From Streptomyces luomodiensis (GTDB lineage Bacteria; Actinomycetota; Actinomycetes; Streptomycetales; Streptomycetaceae), in contig NZ_CP117522.1 of the NCBI RefSeq assembly GCF_031679605.1, forward strand, positions 6,138,001-6,202,000: DNA of 64,000 nt. The letters run 5' to 3'. Of the stretch, positions 45,726 through 54,401 are shown piece by piece. A model generated the notes under the pieces. It saw only the letters and a program-made list of their open reading frames with translations, was not told the DNA's origin and did no database searches. Every line of letters begins with the position of its first letter. The stretch's first letter is position 1. The position numbers and the translations under genes were made by a program.

Positions 45726-46889
45726 ATGAGCCACCAGCACCCCCAGGGTCACCCCCAGAGTTTCGAGACGCTCGCCATCCACGCGGGCCAGGAGGCGGAC
45801 CCGCTCACCGGCGCCGTCGTGCCCCCGATCTACCAGGTCTCCACCTACAAGCAGGACGGGGTGGGGGGCTTGCGGGGCGGTTACGAGTACAGCCGTTCCG
45901 CGAACCCCACCCGCACCGCCCTCGAGGAGAACCTGGCGGCGCTGGAGGGCGGCCGCCGCGGCCTCGCCTTCGCCTCCGGCCTGGCCGCCGAGGACTGCCT
46001 GCTGCGCACGCTGCTGGTCCCCGGCGACCACGTCGTCATCCCGGACGACGCGTACGGCGGTACGTTCCGCCTGTTCTCCAAGGTCGCGGAGCGCTGGGGC
46101 GTGGAGTGGTCGGTCGCCGACACCTCCGACCCGGCGGCGGTACGGGCCGCGCTCCGCCCCCGGACGAAGGTGATCTGGGTGGAGACCCCGAGCAATCCGC
46201 TGCTCGGCATCACCGACATCGCCGCCGTCGCCGACGTCGCCCGCACCGCGGGGGCCCGGCTGGTGGTGGACAACACCTTCGCCAGCCCCTACCTCCAGCA
46301 GCCGCTCGCGCTCGGCGCCGACATCGTGGTGCACTCCACCACCAAGTACATGGGCGGACATTCGGACGTCGTCGGCGGTGCGCTGGTGGTCTCCGACAGC
46401 GCTCTCGGGGACGAACTCGCCTTCCACCAGAACGCGATGGGCGCCATCGCCGGGCCCCTCGACGCCTGGCTGGTGATGCGCGGCATCAAGACCCTCGCCG
46501 TCCGCATGGACCGGCACAGCGCGAACGCCACGCGGATCGCGGAGATGCTCGCCGCGCACCCCAAGGTCACCCAGGTCTACTACCCGGGGCTGCCGGAGCA
46601 CGCGGGCCACGAGACCGCGGCCAAGCAGATGCGGGCCTTCGGCGGCATGGTGTCCTTCCGGGTCGCGGGCGGCGAGCAGGCGGCGGTCGAGGTGTGCGAC
46701 CGGGCGCGGCTGTTCACGCTCGGGGAGTCCCTCGGCGGCGTCGAGTCGCTGATCGAGCACCCGGGGCGGATGACGCACGCCTCGGCGGCGGGCTCGGCCC
46801 TGGAGGTGCCGGCCGATCTCGTACGGCTGTCGGTCGGTATCGAGGCGATCGACGATCTGCTGATGGATCTGACCCAGGCGCTGGGCTGA
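45726..46889 (+). CDS. metB: Cystathionine gamma-synthase
   Basis: A 387-residue PLP enzyme of the Cys/Met metabolism family. The PLP Lys lies in VHSTTKYMGGHSDV (about residue 212); other blocks are YSRSANPTRTALEENLAALEG, LVVDNTFASPYLQQPL and SLGGVESLIEHPGRMTHAS. In Streptomyces this gene supplies cystathionine from O-activated homoserine and cysteine; cystathionine gamma-lyase activity is the main alternative. The ATG at 45726 matches the usual start of homologues. A 9-bp-period repeat begins directly after the stop. Confidence 0.93.
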   Translation: MSHQHPQGHPQSFETLAIHAGQEADPLTGAVVPPIYQVSTYKQDGVGGLRGGYEYSRSANPTRTALEENLAALEGGRRGLAFASGLAAEDCLLRTLLVPGDHVVIPDDAYGGTFRLFSKVAERWGVEWSVADTSDPAAVRAALRPRTKVIWVETPSNPLLGITDIAAVADVARTAGARLVVDNTFASPYLQQPLALGADIVVHSTTKYMGGHSDVVGGALVVSDSALGDELAFHQNAMGAIAGPLDAWLVMRGIKTLAVRMDRHSANATRIAEMLAAHPKVTQVYYPGLPEHAGHETAAKQMRAFGGMVSFRVAGGEQAAVEVCDRARLFTLGESLGGVESLIEHPGRMTHASAAGSALEVPADLVRLSVGIEAIDDLLMDLTQALG

Positions 46890-46899
46890 GGTCTGGGCC

Positions 46900-47210
46900 G
46901 CCTGGCTGGCTTGGGCGGCCTGGTCCGTCTGGTGTGGTTCGTCCGTCTGGCTCGCTTGGGTCGCCTGGTCCGTCTGGTCGGCCCGCCTGGGCCGCCTGAC
47001 TCGGTTGGCCTGTATGGCGCGTCGGTCCCGTCTGGCGTGCTTCGGCCGCCTGACTCGCTTGGCCTGCATCGCTTCTGCCCCGCCTGGTCCGCCTGGTTCG
47101 CTTGGGCCGCCCGGTCCGTCTGGTGTGTTTGGTCCGTCTGGCTCGCCTGGGTCGCCTGTCCGTCTGGTCGGCCCGCTTGGGCCGCATGGTTCGCTTGGTC
47201 CGGGGCGCCC
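46900..47210. repeat. Degenerate 9-bp tandem array downstream of metB
   Basis: For about 310 bases the + strand is built from variants of a 9-base unit such as GTCTGGTCC, GCCTGGTCC or GCTTGGGCC, with no interruption by a gene. The purine-poor, C/T/G pattern gives open frames in several phases, including a Gly-X-Y collagen-like one, but none has a ribosome site. It fills the space between metB and a convergent gene. Confidence 0.7.
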
Positions 47211-47268
47211 GGGGAGGCGTTCCCCGGCCGTTGAGCGTTCGCCGCCCCCTCGACCGCCCCTTGAGCGT

Positions 47269-47520
47269 TCACCAACCCTCGAGGGGAGGGGTGGTGTCGG
47301 TGGGTGGCGCGGTCCACGGTTCGACGATCGCCGCCCAGACGCCGAAGGCGACGGCCGCGGCGAGCAGCAGCAGCCAGCCGACGGTGCGCAGCACCCGGTG
47401 GCGGCGGAGGAGCCGCCGGCCCCGTTCGGCGGCCCGGTCCGCCAGGTCCGGTGGCAGCGCCGGATGCGGGCCTTCCAGCATCCGGCGGACCTCGTTCTCC
47501 TTGCGGTCCGGAAGGCTCAT
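47269..47520 (-). CDS. Small single-span membrane protein after sigma-like gene
   Basis: An 83-residue protein. The first 45 residues are charged and cytoplasmic (SLPDRKENEVRRMLEGPHPALPPDLADRAAERG), followed by one transmembrane span (VGWLLLLAAAVAFGVWAAI) and a short external tail. The start overlaps the upstream sigma-like stop by 4 bp. Position and topology recall small anti-sigma factors, but no zinc-finger motif (HxxxCxxC) is present, so this is a guess. Confidence 0.75.
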   Translation of the reverse strand: MSLPDRKENEVRRMLEGPHPALPPDLADRAAERGRRLLRRHRVLRTVGWLLLLAAAVAFGVWAAIVEPWTAPPTDTTPPLEGW

Positions 47521-48104
47521 GGCGCGGCTCCGGCCGCGCCGGTGGCCGTCCGGCGGCCGTTGGCCGGGGGCATTCCGTTGGACGGGGGCATTCCGGTGGA
47601 TGGCGGTGTTCCGCCGGGCGGCGACGTTCCGCCGGGCGGCGGCGTTCCGGTCGTGCCACGTCGGGGTGGCGCGCTGCGCATCGTCGCCATCGCGCGGGTG
47701 CAGATCGCCCGGACCCGTTCGACCGGGAGGCCGAGCGCGGCCGCCGTCTGTTCCTCCGCGACCCCCTCGTACAGCCGCAGCACCAGCACCAGCCGCTCCT
47801 GCGGGGTGAGCCGGGCCAGGATGCCGCCGCGCGGGCGGCGGTAGTGGTGGCCTCGGTGGGCGAAGAGGGCGGCCAGTGCCTGACGGGTGTGGTCGTACGG
47901 ATCCTCGCCGCGCAGCCGGTCCCAGCGGGCGTACGTGCGCGCGAGCGCGATGGTCAGCAGGCGCTCGGCGGCTTCGGTGTCCCCCGTCGGTTCCCCGGTG
48001 AGCAGTGTGGCCGCGTGCAGCAACCGGCCCCCCGCGCCCGCGACGAATGTGTCGAACTCCCGGGCCCGGCGGTCCTCCCGTGCTGCCCGCCGCTCTCGTA
48101 CCAC
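47517..48104 (-). CDS. Sigma-70-like (ECF-type) protein with Pro/Gly tail
   Basis: A 195-residue protein. Region 2 is degenerate (EFDTFVAGAGGRLLHAATLLTG, LARTYARWDRLRGEDPYDHTRQ) while region 4 is well kept (LTPQERLVLVLRLYEGVAEEQTAAALGL). After residue 150 comes a Pro/Gly/Thr/Met-rich tail with repeated PPGGT and MPP-x-NG, encoded by 15-18 bp DNA repeats at 47560-47650. The GTG at 48104 follows GGAGGCGGAGG. It may be an alternative sigma factor or a degenerate relative; the partner membrane protein is coupled to it. Confidence 0.75.
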   Translation of the reverse strand: MVRERRAAREDRRAREFDTFVAGAGGRLLHAATLLTGEPTGDTEAAERLLTIALARTYARWDRLRGEDPYDHTRQALAALFAHRGHHYRRPRGGILARLTPQERLVLVLRLYEGVAEEQTAAALGLPVERVRAICTRAMATMRSAPPRRGTTGTPPPGGTSPPGGTPPSTGMPPSNGMPPANGRRTATGAAGAAP

Positions 48105-48218
48105 GCCCTCCGCCTCCCGTTCTTTTAGGACACGGCAGGCACGGGCGCCCGGTCAAGAGGTCTGCTCACGGTCTGCCCCGGCTCCCCTTGGACAGGTCCC
48201 CCTTCGGGCGGGGTGTCC

Positions 48219-48719
48219 TCAGGTGGCGGGCGTCGCCTGAGGCACCGCGGTGACCGCGGCGGCGAGGGAGATGTTGAAACGGGTCAGCAGATCGCAGAAG
48301 ACATCGCGCTCCTCCGCCGTCCACTCCTCGGTCACGCGGGCCATCAAATCGCGCCGGGAGGAGCGCACTTCCTCCAGCCGGGCCTTGCCGCGCGGGGACA
48401 GCTGAAGCACGACCGCGCGGCCGTCCTCCGGGTGCGAGGTGCGCTTGACCATGCCGGAGTCGACCAGCGGGGCGACCTGGCGGGTCACGGTGGATGAGTC
48501 GATGCCCATGCTCCCCGCGAGCGCCTTGACCCCCATGGGGCCTTCTTGGTCGAGCCGGTTGAGCAGCAGATACGCGGCTCGGTCCATGGAGTTGCGGGCC
48601 TGGCCGACGCCGCCGAGCCGGGTCTGTTCCGCACGGCGGGCGAAGACGGCGACCTGGTGTTGGAGGGTATCCAGTACGCCTGTGTCGAGTTGAGTCGTCA
48701 TGTCCGAATGGGAGGGCAT
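48219..48719 (-). CDS. MarR-family regulator
   Basis: A 166-residue MarR regulator. The winged helix is DRAAYLLLNRLDQEGPMGVKALAGSMGID, STVTRQVAPLVDSGMVKRTSHPEDGRAVVLQLS, flanked by the dimer helices. ATG 48719 gives the longest form; Met7 at 48701 is an equally plausible start and neither has a strong ribosome site. It is divergent from ilvA, with 185 bp between, but control of that gene is not shown by any clear site. Confidence 0.88.
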   Translation of the reverse strand: MPSHSDMTTQLDTGVLDTLQHQVAVFARRAEQTRLGGVGQARNSMDRAAYLLLNRLDQEGPMGVKALAGSMGIDSSTVTRQVAPLVDSGMVKRTSHPEDGRAVVLQLSPRGKARLEEVRSSRRDLMARVTEEWTAEERDVFCDLLTRFNISLAAAVTAVPQATPAT

Positions 48720-48904
48720 GGCCTGGGGCTCACTTCATGCGGTGGTCTGTGGGATGGGGCACAGAGTACGCGGCCCAGGGCCCGTCCGTATGGGTGCTGC
48801 AAAAACCTGATGGCCAGCGATCCACAACCTGCCGTTCTGGAGCGTTTCCCGGCACCGGCCCGGCCCCCGTCGGTCCGCCGGGGCGAGCTGCCAGACTGGG
48901 GACC

Positions 48905-50254
48905 ATGGCTGCACGACTCGGCGACGAGGAGGGCCCCGGCTCCGGCTCCGGCCCGGCCCCGCACCCCACCGCCCTCACCCCCGCTTCTGCCCCCGCCCCC
49001 ACCTCCGAAGGATCGCCGGAGGGACCGTCGGAGGCGGCGTCCGAGGGATCCGCGACGGTCACCCTCGACGATGTCCGCAGGGCACAGAAGACGCTGTCGG
49101 GGGTCTCCCGGCTCACCGTGCTGGAAGGCAGCCGCTATCTGTCCGGTCTGGTCGGCTCGCCGGTCCATTTCAAATGCGAGAACCTCCAGCGCACCGGGTC
49201 GTTCAAGCTGCGCGGCGCCTACGTGCGGATCTCGGGGCTCAGCTCCGGGGAGCGGGCGGCCGGGGTGGTCGCGGCGAGCGCTGGGAACCATGCGCAGGGC
49301 GTCGCCCTCGCGGCCTCATTGCTCGGGGTGCGCTCGACGGTCCTCATGCCCGAGGGCGCACCGCTTCCGAAGATCGCGGCCACTCGGGAGTACGGCGCCG
49401 AGGTGCTGCTGCGCGGCCAGATCGTGGACGAGACGATGCGGGCGGCGCGGGAGTACGCCGAGCGCACCGGCGCGATCTTCATCCACCCCTTCGACCACCC
49501 GGACATCATCGCGGGGCAGGGCACGGTGGGGCTGGAGATCCTGGAGCAGTGCCCCGAGGTGCGCACCGTGGTGGTGGGCATCGGCGGGGGCGGGCTGGCG
49601 GCCGGGGTCGCGGTGGCGGTGAAGGCGCTGCGGCCGGATGTGCGGGTGGTGGGGGTGCAGGCGGAGGGTGCCGCGGCGTATCCGCCGTCGCTGGCAGCCG
49701 GGCGGCCGGTCACCCTCGACGCACCCGTGACGATGGCGGACGGCATCAGGGTGGGGCGGCCGGGTGATGTGCCGTTCCAGATCATCGAGGAGCTCGTCGA
49801 CGAGGTCCGTACGGTCACCGAGGATGAGCTGTCCAGTGCGCTGCTGCTCTGTCTGGAGCGGGCGAAGCTGGTGGTGGAGCCGGCGGGGGCGAGCCCGGTG
49901 GCCGCGCTGCTGTCGGCGCCGGGGTCCTTCGAGGGGCCGGTGGTCGCGGTGCTCTCGGGCGGCAACGTCGATCCGCTGCTGATGCAGCGCATCCTGCGGC
50001 ACGGCATGGCCGCGGCGGGACGCTATCTGTCGCTGCGGCTGCGGCTCACCGACCGGCCGGGGGCGCTGGCCACGCTGCTGGGGGTGCTGTCGACGCTGGA
50101 CGCCAATGTGCTCGACGTCGGCCATGTACGCACCAATCCGCGGCTCGGGCTGAGCGAGGCCGAGGTGGAGCTGCACCTGGAGACGAAGGGGCCGGAGCAC
50201 TGCGCGGAGGTCCGGGAGGCGTTGCGCGGGGCCGGGTACACGGTGATGGCCTGA
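48905..50254 (+). CDS. ilvA: Threonine ammonia-lyase
   Basis: A 449-residue PLP enzyme that deaminates threonine to 2-oxobutyrate for isoleucine synthesis. The PLP Lys is in TGSFKLRGAY, the phosphate loop is GIGGGGLAAG and SAGNHAQG is present. A C-terminal ACT-type domain (LRLTDRPGALATLLGVLSTLDANVL) replaces the larger regulatory pair of E. coli IlvA, as in many actinomycetes. The first 45 residues are Gly/Ser/Pro/Ala-rich and variable; the ATG at 48905 could be later. A terminator hairpin follows. Confidence 0.92.
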   Translation: MAARLGDEEGPGSGSGPAPHPTALTPASAPAPTSEGSPEGPSEAASEGSATVTLDDVRRAQKTLSGVSRLTVLEGSRYLSGLVGSPVHFKCENLQRTGSFKLRGAYVRISGLSSGERAAGVVAASAGNHAQGVALAASLLGVRSTVLMPEGAPLPKIAATREYGAEVLLRGQIVDETMRAAREYAERTGAIFIHPFDHPDIIAGQGTVGLEILEQCPEVRTVVVGIGGGGLAAGVAVAVKALRPDVRVVGVQAEGAAAYPPSLAAGRPVTLDAPVTMADGIRVGRPGDVPFQIIEELVDEVRTVTEDELSSALLLCLERAKLVVEPAGASPVAALLSAPGSFEGPVVAVLSGGNVDPLLMQRILRHGMAAAGRYLSLRLRLTDRPGALATLLGVLSTLDANVLDVGHVRTNPRLGLSEAEVELHLETKGPEHCAEVREALRGAGYTVMA

Positions 50255-50355
50255 CGTGATCCGCGCCTACCGCTCGGCGACCGCCTGAGAGGTCCTGGAG
50301 CCATGGACTCCTGGTCCTGGAGCCCTGGGGTCCTGGAAAGGGGCCCGCGGAGAGC

Positions 50356-50393
50356 GGTGAGGGGCCCCGGCCGTCCGGCCGGGGCCCCTCACC
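50356..50393. terminator. Strong bidirectional terminator
   Basis: GGTGAGGGGCCCCGGCC at 50356-50372 is perfectly complementary to 50377-50393, with a 4-nt GTCC loop. This 17-bp stem lies between the convergent ilvA and greA genes; it ends 7 bases before the greA stop codon. Confidence 0.9.
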
Positions 50394-50399
50394 GGGCGC

Positions 50400-50897
50400 T
50401 CAGCCCTGGTACGGCTTCGCCTCCAGGATCCGCACCGAGGCGGTGCGGCCGTTGGGCAGCTCGTACTCCGCGTCCTGGCCGACCTTCTTGCCGTTCACAC
50501 CCGTGCCCAGCGGGGACTGCGGCGAGTAGGTCTCGATGTCCGAGCTCGCGTACTCACGCGAAGCGAGCAGGAAGGTCAGGGTGTCGTCCGGATCGCCGTC
50601 GAACGCGATCGTGACCACCATGCCGGGGGCGACGACGCCGGTATCCGCGGGTGCCTCGCCGACCTTCGCGTGCTCCAGGAGCTGCGTCAGCTGACGCACT
50701 CGGAGCTCCTGCTTGCCCTGCTCCTCCTTGGCGGCGTGGTAACCCCCGTTCTCCCGGAGGTCACCCTCCTCCCGGGCAGCCTCGATCTTCTTCGCGATCT
50801 CGACACGTGCGGGACCCGACAGGTACTCCAGCTCGGCCTTGAGCTGGTCGTACGCCTCCTGGGTCAGCCAGGTGACGTTCTCGCTGGTCTGGGTCAC
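50400..50897 (-). CDS. greA: Transcription elongation factor GreA
   Basis: A 165-residue GreA. The N-terminal coiled coil (WLTQEAYDQLKAELEYLSG, IAKKIEAAREEGDLRENGGYHAAKEEQ) carries the acidic tip that inserts into RNA polymerase to promote cleavage of backtracked RNA; the C-terminal globular domain (SPLGTGVNGKKVGQDAEYEL) binds the polymerase. The GTG at 50897 follows GAGGAG by 6 nt. The length fits the family. Confidence 0.96.
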   Translation of the reverse strand: MTQTSENVTWLTQEAYDQLKAELEYLSGPARVEIAKKIEAAREEGDLRENGGYHAAKEEQGKQELRVRQLTQLLEHAKVGEAPADTGVVAPGMVVTIAFDGDPDDTLTFLLASREYASSDIETYSPQSPLGTGVNGKKVGQDAEYELPNGRTASVRILEAKPYQG

Positions 50898-51092
50898 AGG
50901 TGCTCCTCGTCGGTGCTGGGAATACAAATGAACGCCCTACTCAGAAGGGTGCGCCTTCAAAGCCGGGCGAAACCACGAGCCTAACAATTCCGGCAGGAAA
51001 CGGGGAGGAGGGAACTGGGCGCGATGGGCAGGAACCCGTCAGTGCTGGTCAGATCGGGTCAGTCGACCGACACGTCCCGCTCGGTCACTCGA

Positions 51093-51497
51093 TCATCGGA
51101 CGGGTTCGCAGCCGACCAGCTCGGCGCTGGTCGCGCGGGCCGTGGTGCGTACGGTCACGACCTTGACCAGGTCGTCCTGGTGCTGGCCGAAGGTGAAGTC
51201 CTTACGGCCCACCTCGGTGTGGTACTGGTCCAGGGTACGCACCGTACAGACACCCGTGCTGTCCTTGTCCTTGGTGACTTCCAGCCGGACCTCGACGGCG
51301 TCGTCGGCGACCACCTTGAACGCGGTCATCCGGCCGCTGACGTCCTGGCCGGCGATGTAGTCGTACCCGAACCAGGCGATCAGGGCCAACAGCCCGGCCC
51401 CCAGCACCGCGCCCACGATCTTCAGCGTGCGGTCGGCACGTGCGTCCGCGGAGCGGCCGTAGCGCCCCTCGGGCAGACCTTCGCGCACCGCGGCCAT
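51093..51497 (-). CDS. DUF4307 membrane protein
   Basis: A 134-residue actinobacterial DUF4307 protein: a short cytoplasmic N-terminus (PEGRYGRSADARADR), one membrane span at about residues 25-45 (IVGAVLGAGLLALIAWFGYDY) and an extracytoplasmic beta domain (VRLEVTKDKDSTGVCTVRTLD) with two conserved Cys that may form a disulfide. AGGAGGAACG precedes the ATG. It is divergent from mca and conserved beside it in actinomycetes. Confidence 0.92.
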   Translation of the reverse strand: MAAVREGLPEGRYGRSADARADRTLKIVGAVLGAGLLALIAWFGYDYIAGQDVSGRMTAFKVVADDAVEVRLEVTKDKDSTGVCTVRTLDQYHTEVGRKDFTFGQHQDDLVKVVTVRTTARATSAELVGCEPVR

Positions 51498-51594
51498 GGG
51501 CGTTCCTCCTGCTGGGGGAGAGATCGGAATTATTCGTCCCCGGTTTAGGTCACTATAGAAGCCGTCTTCCGCGACGAATCACTGAGGATCGAAC

Positions 51595-52467
51595 TTGACT
51601 GAGCAGCTGCGTTTGATGGCCGTGCACGCACACCCCGATGACGAGTCGAGCAAGGGCGCGGCCACCATGGCCAAGTACGTGTCCGAGGGGGTGGACGTGC
51701 TGGTCGCCACCTGCACAGGCGGAGAGCGCGGCTCCATCCTCAACCCCAAGCTCCAGGGTGACCCCTACATCGAGGAGAACATCCACGAGGTCCGGGCCAA
51801 GGAGATGGACGAGGCGCGCGAGATCCTCGGCGTTCAGCAGGAGTGGCTGGGCTTCGTGGACTCCGGACTGCCCGAGGGTGATCCGCTGCCGCCCCTGCCC
51901 GAGGGCTGCTTCGCGCTCCAGGACGTGGACGCGGCGGCGGAGCCCCTGGTGAGGCTGATCCGCTCGTTCAAGCCGCAGGTGATCACCACCTATGACGAGA
52001 ACGGCGGCTATCCGCACCCCGACCACATCATGACCCACAAGATCACGATGGTGGCCTTCGATGCGGCCGGCGACCCCGAGAAGTACCCCGAGGCGGGGGA
52101 GCCCTGGCAGCCGCTGAAGCTCTACTACAACCAGGGCTTCAACCGGTCACGCACCGTAGCGCTGCACGAGGCGCTGCTGGCCCGCGGTCTGGACTCGCCG
52201 TACGGGGAGTGGCTGGAGCGCTGGAAGGACTCCGGGCGGCCCGAGCGCACCCTGACGACCTATGTGCCCTGCGCCGACTACTTCGAGATCCGCGACAAGG
52301 CGCTGATCGCGCACCGTACGCAGATCGACCCCGACGGCGGCTGGTTCCGGGTGCCCATGGACGTCCAGAAGGAGGTCTGGCCCACCGAGGAGTACGAGCT
52401 CGCCAAGTCGCTGGTGGACACCTCCCTCCCCGAGGACGACCTCTTCGCGGGCATCCGCAACAATTGA
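51595..52467 (+). CDS. mca: Mycothiol S-conjugate amidase Mca
   Basis: A 290-residue zinc amidase that cleaves mycothiol adducts of toxins and drugs into a mercapturic acid and the inositol-glucosamine part, the actinobacterial counterpart of glutathione detoxification. The LmbE/PIG-L motif HAHPDDESSKG holds the zinc ligands and catalytic Asp, with the third His in YPHPDH. LYYNQGFNRSRTVALHE and the later conserved block match Mca rather than the deacetylase MshB. The TTG at 51595 follows GAGGA. TATAGA at 51554-51559 may be its -10 box. Confidence 0.95.
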   Translation: MTEQLRLMAVHAHPDDESSKGAATMAKYVSEGVDVLVATCTGGERGSILNPKLQGDPYIEENIHEVRAKEMDEAREILGVQQEWLGFVDSGLPEGDPLPPLPEGCFALQDVDAAAEPLVRLIRSFKPQVITTYDENGGYPHPDHIMTHKITMVAFDAAGDPEKYPEAGEPWQPLKLYYNQGFNRSRTVALHEALLARGLDSPYGEWLERWKDSGRPERTLTTYVPCADYFEIRDKALIAHRTQIDPDGGWFRVPMDVQKEVWPTEEYELAKSLVDTSLPEDDLFAGIRNN

Positions 52468-52471
52468 ACGC

Positions 52472-52723
52472 ATGATGAGCGCCACCAGCACCCTCGCCAT
52501 GACGCACCTCGTCCCGCTCGCCAAGGACCTGGACGAGAACAAGGTGACCCCGGGCGTCCTCGGTTTCATCGTCTTCGCCGTGATCGGCGCGGCGGTGTGG
52601 CTGCTGATGAAGTCCATGAACAAGCACATGAAGCGGGTGGACTTCGAGGAGGCGCCGGAGCCCGGCAAGGCTCCGGCGGCGGCCTCCGCCGAATCCCCCA
52701 AGGGCGCGGAGCGCACGGCCTGA
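52472..52723 (+). CDS. Small membrane protein downstream of mca
   Basis: An 83-residue protein with one membrane span (PGVLGFIVFAVIGAAVWLLMKSM, about residues 27-49) and a charged tail rich in Ala/Pro/Glu. It starts 4 bp after mca and forms an operon with it. Homologues appear in the same place in other streptomycetes. There is no known function. Confidence 0.85.
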   Translation: MMSATSTLAMTHLVPLAKDLDENKVTPGVLGFIVFAVIGAAVWLLMKSMNKHMKRVDFEEAPEPGKAPAAASAESPKGAERTA

Positions 52724-53483
52724 CCGTGGGTCCGGCCTGACTGCGGGTCCGGCCCGACCGCGGGCCCGGCCTGATCGGCGGATCGCCCGTCCGTGGCCGC
52801 GACCCGTCCGTGGCCCCGACCCGTCCGCGGGTCCGGCCTGACCGGCGGGCCTCCGGGCGGGTGGAGCCACACGGCCCGGTGCCCGGTGTGGGCGGAACCA
52901 CACGGCCCGGCCCGGCCGGCGTGGCCGCACACCCCGGTCCTCTCCACGCGCTCTTCGTGCCCAGGCGTGAGAGGCCGGTCCGGAAGGACGGCCATGACCT
53001 CGCGCGAGTGGCGGCTCGGCACCATGCCGAGCCGCCATGCCCGCCACCCCGTCTCCGGCTCGACACCGCCCGTGCTCCAGCACCAGCGCGAATGCCTCCG
53101 CGCACCCCTCCAGCCGGGCTTCCCCGCCGCTCCCCCTCCGGCATCTTCCGCAGCAGCTTGCAGGCCGCTCCTGGGCCACCGCCGTGCCGATGACCGAGCC
53201 GCCCGCTGCGCCCGCGTTCCGGGCCGTCGTCGCCCGTGGCAGCGCTTTATAGCCGGGAGCCGTCCGGGATCGGCGTCCAGGCGCCCCGCCGGGCAACGCC
53301 GTCCCGGGCGTGCCGCTGAGCGGATATGACCGGTCGCGCGACCTGCTCGGCGGCCCCGTCGGTCAGGGCAGGCGTAAGGAAGCTGCTGACCTGGGCCGCG
53401 AATCTGCTGTACGCGGCCTTCACGGCAGCCGGCGGCTGCGCAACAGGTCGTGAGACGGCCGCGAAGGCCGTCCGGCCGACGGG
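52724..53483. repeat. Gene-free region with 17-bp and 30-bp-class repeats
   Basis: No credible gene is seen in these 760 bases. 52726-52776 holds three 17-base units (GGGTCCGGCCTGAC-type), 52788-52838 has three of the CCGTCCGTGGCC type, and GAGCCACACGGCCCGG (52863) recurs with one change at 52896 and in a looser form after that. The rest up to 53483 is plain G/C-rich intergenic sequence. Confidence 0.55.
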
Positions 53484-54026
53484 TCACTCGTCGGTGGCCT
53501 TGTCCATCAACGCGCCGTACGCCAGTTGCAACGCGTCCGCTCCGGCGAGGGCGGCGAGCGCCCCCATAGCGGTCCGTGTCGCACGCGGCCAGAGCAACTG
53601 GCCGGCGGTCAGGGTGGAGGCCACCCAGACGCTCATGCAGAAGGGGCAGGTCAGCAGCTCCCCGATGGTCTCCTTGCCGTCTTCGGACGTGGCCTCCTCG
53701 CGGAGCTCGGCCGGGCCCTGGGGACCGTGGTACCTGGTGAAGGGAGCGCGCAGAGGGCTGGTCACCGAGGCCCTGCTCAGGAGTCGGCTGAGCCGGAACG
53801 TGGCCAAGGCCGTCAGCGCGACGTCCCAGGGTTCGGGCCGCTCGGGCAGCTCACTTCCGCTGCGCCGGACCGCTACGGCCCATGCGGCCGTATACTCGCC
53901 GAATCCCGCCATGGCCGCGAGGTAACCGCCCAGCGGCCGCTCGTGACCGACCGAGTACTCCCGTCCGGTACGGCGGAGAAGCTTGCCCAGACGCGGTCCA
54001 AGGCGGCTGTCGGCTGCGGTGCCCAT
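53484..54026 (-). CDS. DUF1360 protein
   Basis: A 180-residue protein with the DUF1360 pattern: WDVALTALATFRLSRLLSRASVTSPLRAPF, then a Glu-rich loop, ELLTCPFCMSVWVAS with a CxxC pair, and final hydrophobic helices (AMGALAALAGADALQLAYG). It is probably a membrane protein; the two cysteines may bind metal or form a disulfide. ATG 54026 was chosen because AAGGG precedes it at 8 nt; a GTG directly before it is possible. Confidence 0.88.
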   Translation of the reverse strand: MGTAADSRLGPRLGKLLRRTGREYSVGHERPLGGYLAAMAGFGEYTAAWAVAVRRSGSELPERPEPWDVALTALATFRLSRLLSRASVTSPLRAPFTRYHGPQGPAELREEATSEDGKETIGELLTCPFCMSVWVASTLTAGQLLWPRATRTAMGALAALAGADALQLAYGALMDKATDE

Positions 54027-54029
54027 CAC

Positions 54030-54401
54030 AGGTGCCCTTTTCCTGTCCCGATCCGTGCCTCAATGGTTGGTGGCGCCTTCGTCCCGGCCCCGTCGGCGCA
54101 GCGCCGGTTACGCGTCCGGCGGTCCAGCGGTACGCCCCGATGCTCCAACGGGTTGAACCCCCTACGACCCTCCTGGCCGAAGCGGAGACCGGATGCCGTG
54201 GCAAGTAGCCCCTCCGGCGCGCCGCAAACCGCTCAGGGGCGGTGCGTTCTGGCGGCGGTCTGCCGGGCGCCCGGACTGCGGGCGCCCGGACTCTTGACCG
54301 GAGCGCCAGGCGTGCCAGGACGGGCAGGGAGATGCCGGCAACCGGGTGGAGCCCGCCACGGCCGGTGGGTCAGGGCGTCGGCACCGGGTACCCGTTGAGG
54401 C
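54030..54401. other. Intergenic region without a recognisable gene
   Basis: About 370 bases between the divergent DUF1360 and 54402 genes. A short repeated GGGCGCCCGGACT motif occurs near 54267 and 54286. No RNA gene or clear promoter pair can be supported. Confidence 0.45.

Noticed and set aside
47005..47844. Collagen-like Gly-X-Y protein
   Set aside because: The pattern comes from the 9-bp DNA repeat, has no ribosome site, and runs antisense into the sigma-like genes.
52724..53483. Gene in the mca-DUF1360 gap
   Set aside because: Open frames on both strands are repeat-driven, Arg/Pro/Gly-rich and have no ribosome site or family pattern.
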